DNA from: an uncultured Rhizobiaceae group bacterium
GTDB lineage: Bacteria; Pseudomonadota; Alphaproteobacteria; Rhizobiales; Rhizobiaceae
DNA length: 10,447 bases
Direction of reading: 5' to 3'
Assembly: GCA_905479965.1 (NCBI GenBank)
Contig: CAJQOR010000235.1
Coordinates: 1 to 10,447 of the forward strand
In this document: in pieces, positions 7,088 to 10,447 of the stretch
How the letters are laid out: each line of letters starts with the position of its first letter
How positions within the stretch are numbered: position 1 is the stretch's first letter
Notes under the pieces: generated by a model
What the model saw: the letters and a program-made list of their open reading frames with translations, nothing else
Told to the model about the DNA's origin: nothing
Database searches by the model: none
Made by a program: the position numbers and the translations under genes

Positions 7088-7106
7088 GTTGCAATCTTAG
7101 CACCAA
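7088..7106 (-). promoter_or_regulatory. Sigma-54-like promoter overlapping a LysR-type T-N11-A dyad
   Basis: On the minus strand, 7106 to 7090 reads TTGGTGCTAAGATTGCA. GG and GC are separated by exactly 10 bases and the -12 box is TTGCA, as in sigma-54 promoters; three of the less conserved -24 bases differ from TTGGCACG. Transcription would head to the ATPase gene with a leader near 160 bases. The same DNA read on plus is GTTGC-N7-GCACC (7088-7104), a one-mismatch copy of the perfect GTTGC-N7-GCAAC dyad in front of lysR, with T7090-N11-A7102. The overlap suggests that a LysR protein could compete with or modulate the promoter. This is a motif reading by eye. Confidence 0.35.
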
Positions 7107-7275
7107 TGTCTAACATCAAAAAAAATGTTATTTAAGCTATGAAAAAATTTCTTATCTTATTGAAATATTTAAATTATTTATTTTGTTGATGGGAGTTCTT
7201 GGACTTCTCCACACTGGTTCTATGTAAACTAATGGCCATTGCAAACTGGTATTGAAGGTTATTATACTTGCTGAC

Positions 7276-7322
7276 TAAGACTGTAATTTTATTCATATGA
7301 ATGTTGTTTTAAGACTGTAATT
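7276..7322 (+). promoter_or_regulatory. Two 13-bp direct repeats flanking a 12-bp palindrome, upstream of permease
   Basis: TAAGACTGTAATT occurs exactly at 7276-7288 and again at 7310-7322, 34 bases apart start to start (a little over three helical turns). The perfect palindrome ATTCATATGAAT (7291-7302) sits between them. The second repeat ends 53 bases before the permease ATG, close to a possible -35 region. This is the form of a multi-site binding array for a regulator. The repeat sequence is unlike the GTTGC dyads, so a different protein from the local LysR is implied. Confidence 0.5.
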
Positions 7323-7359
7323 AGGCCCCATCATTCGTGACATTATAAAGACTTCAATT

Positions 7360-7364
7360 AGGAG
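7360..7364 (+). promoter_or_regulatory. Ribosome binding site of the permease gene
   Basis: AGGAG ends 11 bases before the ATG at 7376, slightly longer than the optimum spacing. It is the only purine-rich site near the start and supports the MFNF N-terminus. Confidence 0.55.
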
Positions 7365-7375
7365 AGTTTTGCGCA

Positions 7376-8134
7376 ATGTTCAATTTTTTAACTCAACAGG
7401 CTCGACCTTTGGTCTCTATCATTTTTGTGATTTCTGTTTGGCAATTTGCCCATGTTGCGGGATTGACCAATAAGAATTTATTCCCCGGACCTTTTGAAGT
7501 TGCTCTTGCTTCAGTCAAACTATTCAATGATGGTGTTTTAATCAAAGACCTCAAGACTTCGACCTCACGAGCAGCGATAGGTTTTGGGATGGGTGCTTCA
7601 CTTGGTATATTGTTTGGTATTCTTACCTCAAGAGTGTCCTTGATACGCCTAGCACTCTATCCATTTTTCAACATTTTAAGGCCAATTCCTGCGATCGCAC
7701 TTGTGCCCATTGCAATTGTTTGGTTTGGCATTGGTGAAGAGTCTAAACATTTCGTCATTGCCTATACCGTTTTCTTGGCGGTGTGGCTCGCCACTCATCA
7801 TGGTATGGAGCATATTCCCGAAACCTATATTCGCGCCTCAAGATCTCTCGGTGCGCCATGGTATAGAGAGTTTTTTGAAGTTGTTATACCAGCTGCAGCT
7901 CCTCATATATTTGCAGGCCTACGATTTGGGGCCGCTCTAGCGTTTCTTAGTCTTGTCGCTGCTGAACTTACAGGTGCATCAGCAGGCATTGGTTATCGGC
8001 TTGAGGAAGCAAGACAATATTTCCAAGTTGATCGTATGTTTGTTGGGTTAATCGAGCTAGGATTACTGGGCGCATCTCTGGATGCTGTTTTTGTCTTCAT
8101 CAGCAAAAAGGTAGTGCATTGGCACGATACATAA
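7376..8134 (+). CDS. ABC transporter permease, NitT/TauT (SsuC/NrtB) type
   Basis: A 252-residue inner-membrane protein of the BPD_transp_1 fold. Hydrophobic stretches suggest six transmembrane helices, at roughly residues 10-28, 66-84, 98-118, 125-143, 180-200 and 222-243. The EAA coupling loop is visible as ASRSLGAPWYREFFEVVIPAAAPHIFAGLR, here given as ASRSLGAPWYREFF (154-167) followed by the conserved proline-rich VIPAAAP. The segment LRPIPAIALVPIAIVWFGIG is typical of nitrate/taurine/sulfonate permeases. It should form a homodimer with the ATPase and take ligand from the binding protein encoded on the other strand. It is the only permease in the window and is transcribed divergently from its partners, which is unusual. 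It ends 21 bases from the convergent AtzD-like gene, with no hairpin in the gap. Confidence 0.9.
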   Translation: MFNFLTQQARPLVSIIFVISVWQFAHVAGLTNKNLFPGPFEVALASVKLFNDGVLIKDLKTSTSRAAIGFGMGASLGILFGILTSRVSLIRLALYPFFNILRPIPAIALVPIAIVWFGIGEESKHFVIAYTVFLAVWLATHHGMEHIPETYIRASRSLGAPWYREFFEVVIPAAAPHIFAGLRFGAALAFLSLVAAELTGASAGIGYRLEEARQYFQVDRMFVGLIELGLLGASLDAVFVFISKKVVHWHDT

Positions 8135-8155
8135 TTTGCACATCTATGGTGAAGT

Positions 8156-9259
8156 TCAAGTTTTCCGATAAATTGCTGCTATCGGACCGCCACCATCTGG
8201 TCCTTGATGTTCAGCACCACCAGAAATAAACAAAGATGTGTGGCCCATAACTGCAGCTATAGCTCCGCCTGTAAATCCTCTTGCATGCCGCGTTGAAGAA
8301 ATATCACTGTCGTTAAGCATTGTGTGCCTATGGTCTCTGATATGGCCTGAGGTCGATGCTTCAGCTTTGGCCAATACAGCAAGAATATTTTCTTGTTCTT
8401 TGTCTTGCAGTTGAAACTTACTGCTTGTCCTTATCGTTGCCAAGATGGACATCAGCGGTTCGATATCTATTGCATCTTGCATCACGCCATAATTAACAAC
8501 AAGATCTCCGATCCAGTTAGTGCTCATCCCCATCACCAAAATTTCGCAATGATCTAGCTCAACGCCTGCTGAGCAAGATGCTTTGGTACTAAAATAAGAG
8601 TAGTCGTTGCAGATAACGCTGTCGGACAATTCTTCGATAGAGATCTCATCAAGTGCAACAGCAACCCCCAAAGCACTTGCACCACGGGATAAACCCATTG
8701 ATTTTAAAGTGTCGTTAGTTGCTGTTCTTTTTCCATCGTAAGACTTTGATATTTGTTCAGATGTTAGAAGCGGGCATTTAATTTGCACAAAGTAAACATC
8801 GTTTGGATCGGTGATGCCTGCCTCTTGCATGGCGAATTTTACAGCTTTTTCGACGGCCTCAATCTGCCCAACTCGCCCAAGTTTCCAAGGCTCTATTATC
8901 TGTGTTACAGCTGCTCCAAATGCTAGTGACTTTTGATGATTTGGTTTGAGCTTTTGTGTCTCCTTGTTTGACGCAGTAAATACAAGCCAATGAGGTGAAA
9001 GCCCGCCCTCCGTGCCGCCCGAGATAGTAACACCAATTTTCCTAAGTGCCGTTTCATTAACATATGCGAGCAGCAAGTTGTGAAGCGACTGCACAGCAAA
9101 CCCCCTCGTGAAGTCATTTACACACCCATTGCCCTCGGTTTTACCGAGAATTGCAATGATATCTGAGGCATCTATTTGACCTGTTTCAATAAGTTGCTTG
9201 ATCTGAGAAACATCATTTGGTCCCATCATGGGGAGTTTATATACTTGTGCCTGCCGCAT
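8156..9259 (-). CDS. Ring-opening amidohydrolase: cyanuric acid hydrolase / barbiturase (AtzD/TrzD/Bar family)
   Basis: At 367 residues it is full length for this small family, whose fold is built from three similar domains, each giving a Lys/Ser pair to one active site. The pairs are visible: K40 (GKTEGNGCVND) with S80 (SGGTEGG), K161 (VQIKCPLL) with S228 (ASCSAGVELDH), and K298 (AKAEAS) with S346 (SGGAEHQGPDGGGP). Ring-binding arginines are plausible at R52, R192 (SRGASALG) and R324 (STRHAR). Family members hydrolyse cyanuric acid to carboxybiuret, which decarboxylates to biuret, or barbiturate to ureidomalonate. The sequence alone does not separate the two, but a biuret-hydrolase-like gene nearby favours cyanuric acid. 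The start at 9259 has AGGA at 9267-9270, seven bases upstream. It is divergent from a LysR gene, as atzD is from atzR. Confidence 0.93.
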   Translation of the reverse strand: MRQAQVYKLPMMGPNDVSQIKQLIETGQIDASDIIAILGKTEGNGCVNDFTRGFAVQSLHNLLLAYVNETALRKIGVTISGGTEGGLSPHWLVFTASNKETQKLKPNHQKSLAFGAAVTQIIEPWKLGRVGQIEAVEKAVKFAMQEAGITDPNDVYFVQIKCPLLTSEQISKSYDGKRTATNDTLKSMGLSRGASALGVAVALDEISIEELSDSVICNDYSYFSTKASCSAGVELDHCEILVMGMSTNWIGDLVVNYGVMQDAIDIEPLMSILATIRTSSKFQLQDKEQENILAVLAKAEASTSGHIRDHRHTMLNDSDISSTRHARGFTGGAIAAVMGHTSLFISGGAEHQGPDGGGPIAAIYRKT

Positions 9260-9362
9260 TTTTTCATCCTATAAATATCGTGCCTACTTTGTTTCAGATA
9301 TGGCGCACATAGAATATGACATAGCTTGGTGTTGTTGTGTTGTGCTAAAATTCTTGATTCTT

Positions 9363-9379
9363 GTTGCTTTTATTGCAAC
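9363..9379 (+). promoter_or_regulatory. Probable LysR operator between the ring hydrolase and lysR genes
   Basis: GTTGCTTTTATTGCAAC is a perfect 5+5 dyad with a 7-base spacer, and T9365-N11-A9377 fits the general LysR-type T-N11-A rule. It lies 19 bases before the lysR ATG and 103 bases before the hydrolase ATG. That is the place expected for a primary binding site that represses lysR and anchors the regulator for activation of the divergent gene. The rest of the 139-bp gap shows no sharper dyad and no clear -35/-10 pair. Confidence 0.6.
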
Positions 9380-9398
9380 GCCGTGACATTTTCTGGCA

Positions 9399-10313
9399 AT
9401 GAAGCATTTAACTACATTCCGTTTGATTGATACTGTCGCCCAGACAAAGTCTATCCGTAAGGCGGCTGAAACAGCGGCGATTACGCCATCAGCCCTATTA
9501 AGGCGCATACAAGGATTTGAGGATGAGCTTGGTGAACCGATCTTCGAAAGGTTGTCCGATGGTGTAAGATTGAACGCTGCAGGTGAATTGGTTATTGACC
9601 ATATAAGAAAACAATTGGCAGAGACCGACAAATTGCGATCAAGGCTTGGGGATTTATCTGGGGTCAGATCTGGTCATGTTAGTATTGCTTGGAGTCAGGC
9701 GTTAACATTTGATTTCCTCCCTAAGGAGGTAAACAAATATTTAACCCAATATCCAGACGTCACGTTTGATATACAGGTTTTAGATCACAGTGCGGCGGAA
9801 AAAGCACTGTTGGATTATTCCGTGGATTTAGCATTTATTTTTGATCCCAACCACATACCTGAATTTCAGGTTACAATCGCCGTCCAACAACAATTGTCCG
9901 CATTGATGTCGAAAAACCATCCCCTGGCTGAAAAAGAAACTCTTCGTTTAAATGCATGCATGGATTATCCGTGGGCGCTTCCGTCTAAGATTTACGGTGG
10001 TCGAGTGATGCTGGAGAGAGCGCTTGCGTTTAGTTCGCACCAACCAGATGTCAAAATTCAATCCAATTCCTTCGAATTTTTGAAAAACTATGTCAGATAC
10101 TCAGATGCTTTATCATTTCAAATACCAATTGGATTGCATGAAGAGACACTAAGCGGTGATTTAAGGCTTAGACAAATAGATACCAAGGATTTAAGCCCAA
10201 GTTTACTGTTCTTTGGCCAAAGAGCTGGGCGCACCTTACCCGTTGCATCTGCCCAGTTTGCTGATCAGGTTATAAAAAGCCTTGCGCAACTTTACCCATT
10301 GGCAGGATCATAG
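9399..10313 (+). CDS. LysR-type transcriptional regulator, AtzR-like
   Basis: A 304-residue LysR protein. The N-terminal winged helix-turn-helix is clear (KSIRKAAETAAITPSALLRR, residues 17-36, then IQGFEDELGEPIFERLSDGV and LNAAGE), followed by a linker helix and an effector domain starting near residue 92 (GHVSIAWSQALTFDFLPKEV). The ends of the effector domain (DYPWALPS, NSFEFL, SFQIPIG) resemble regulators of the cyanuric acid hydrolase cluster as I remember AtzR. It is divergent from the AtzD-like gene, with a T-N11-A dyad in the shared gap. It therefore most likely activates ring-cleavage genes in response to the ring compound and represses itself. The start has no obvious Shine-Dalgarno, but the helix-turn-helix alignment supports ATG 9399. 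Confidence 0.9.
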   Translation: MKHLTTFRLIDTVAQTKSIRKAAETAAITPSALLRRIQGFEDELGEPIFERLSDGVRLNAAGELVIDHIRKQLAETDKLRSRLGDLSGVRSGHVSIAWSQALTFDFLPKEVNKYLTQYPDVTFDIQVLDHSAAEKALLDYSVDLAFIFDPNHIPEFQVTIAVQQQLSALMSKNHPLAEKETLRLNACMDYPWALPSKIYGGRVMLERALAFSSHQPDVKIQSNSFEFLKNYVRYSDALSFQIPIGLHEETLSGDLRLRQIDTKDLSPSLLFFGQRAGRTLPVASAQFADQVIKSLAQLYPLAGS

Positions 10314-10376
10314 CTCAGGGTTAGTTTTTGAATTTTTAAAAGGGAAAAGTCTGCAATTGGCACCTTTCGAAACCTG

Positions 10377-10447
10377 ATGAACAGTGCCGAAATGTCTGCT
10401 TCAGTAGCTCAGATTGCCAAAACACTGCAAGAATTTGAATTCAATGG
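10377..10447 (+). CDS. Possible start of a further gene, cut by the window edge
   Basis: From ATG 10377 the frame is open for 23 codons to the edge (MNSAEMSASVAQIAKTLQEF and on). It has a helical, amphipathic look and normal coding composition. The frame is also open upstream back to a TGA at 10329, without another good start. No Shine-Dalgarno lies close to the ATG; an AAGGGAAA at about 10340-10347 is too far. It could be co-transcribed with lysR, which ends 63 bases before. No family is recognised, and it may not be a gene. Confidence 0.25.
   Translation, partial: MNSAEMSASVAQIAKTLQEFEFN

Larger units (their letters stand above)
6923..7375. other. 453-bp divergent control region between ATPase and permease genes
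   Basis: No convincing gene is present. The side nearest the ATPase gene is of ordinary composition and holds a short perfect dyad (6957-6968). The middle holds a dyad overlapping a sigma-54-like promoter pointing towards the ATPase gene (7088-7106). A very AT-rich block follows (about 7115-7190, with runs such as A8 and TATTTAAATTATTTATTTTG). The side nearest the permease contains two 13-base direct repeats flanking a 12-base palindrome (7276-7322), then a TATAAA (7344-7349) that could serve as a -10 element for the permease, though its -35 (TTAGGC) is poor. The whole looks like a regulated two-way promoter. Confidence 0.7.

Noticed and set aside
7139..7189. A 16-codon leader-like peptide (MKKFLILLKYLNYLFC) in the AT-rich control region
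   Set aside because: No ribosome site, very low-complexity AT-rich DNA, and no regulatory codon run or following attenuator hairpin; best explained by composition.
8135..8155. Bidirectional terminator between the permease and AtzD-like genes
   Set aside because: The 21-bp convergent gap contains no inverted repeat or T-run.
9271..9287. A sigma-54-like -24 box (TAGGCACG) upstream of the AtzD-like gene on the minus strand
   Set aside because: The -12 GC is missing at the right spacing, and transcription would start only a few bases before the ATG, removing the ribosome site.

Overview
The window looks like a chromosomal accessory locus of a moderately AT-rich alphaproteobacterium. A marine Rhodobacterales or Rhizobiales member is my best guess, from the style of the enzyme families and the NitT/TauT-type ABC system. 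No RNA gene, CRISPR array, transposase or complete insertion sequence is visible. About half of the intact genes fit uptake and breakdown of a small nitrogen-rich ring compound: cyanuric acid and other s-triazines, or alternatively barbiturate.

Layout. (1) Positions 1-1816, plus strand: the 3' part of a beta-lactamase-fold serine hydrolase, translationally coupled to an NAD-dependent dehydrogenase of the L-carnitine dehydrogenase type. (2) Positions 1813-2010: a convergent gap with a short frame broken by one TGA. (3) Positions 2007-3531, minus strand: a small cupin, a biuret-hydrolase-like cysteine hydrolase, and the 3' remnant of a two-domain (BMP/CUT2-type) ABC ATPase. They are linked by TAATG and ATGA junctions, so they once formed one operon. 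(4) Positions 3538-3699, minus strand: a possible remnant of an outer-membrane beta-barrel gene, marking a rearrangement scar. (5) Positions 3711-6922, minus strand: ABC ATPase, periplasmic binding protein and a metal-dependent amidohydrolase, read in that order. (6) Positions 6923-7375: a 453-bp divergent control region. (7) Positions 7376-8134, plus strand: the ABC permease. (8) Positions 8156-9259, minus strand: a ring-opening amidohydrolase of the cyanuric acid hydrolase/barbiturase (AtzD/TrzD/Bar) family. (9) Positions 9399-10313, plus strand: a LysR-type regulator divergent from it, the same arrangement as atzR-atzD in Pseudomonas sp. ADP. (10) Positions 10377-10447: possibly the start of another gene.

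Working model (inference). The SsuABC/NrtABC-like importer brings in a triazine- or pyrimidine-like compound. The amidohydrolase removes a ring substituent (amine or similar). The AtzD-like enzyme opens the ring, giving biuret if the substrate is cyanuric acid. The biuret-hydrolase-like enzyme then releases ammonia and allophanate. Allophanate hydrolase is not in the window. The LysR protein probably senses the ring compound. A perfect GTTGC-N7-GCAAC dyad lies in front of lysR, and a one-mismatch version lies in the ATPase/permease control region, where it coincides with a sigma-54-like promoter. This suggests one regulator, plus nitrogen control, for both blocks. The truncated ATPase joined to the biuret-hydrolase-like gene suggests that an older importer was lost and a NitT/TauT-type importer now sits in its place.
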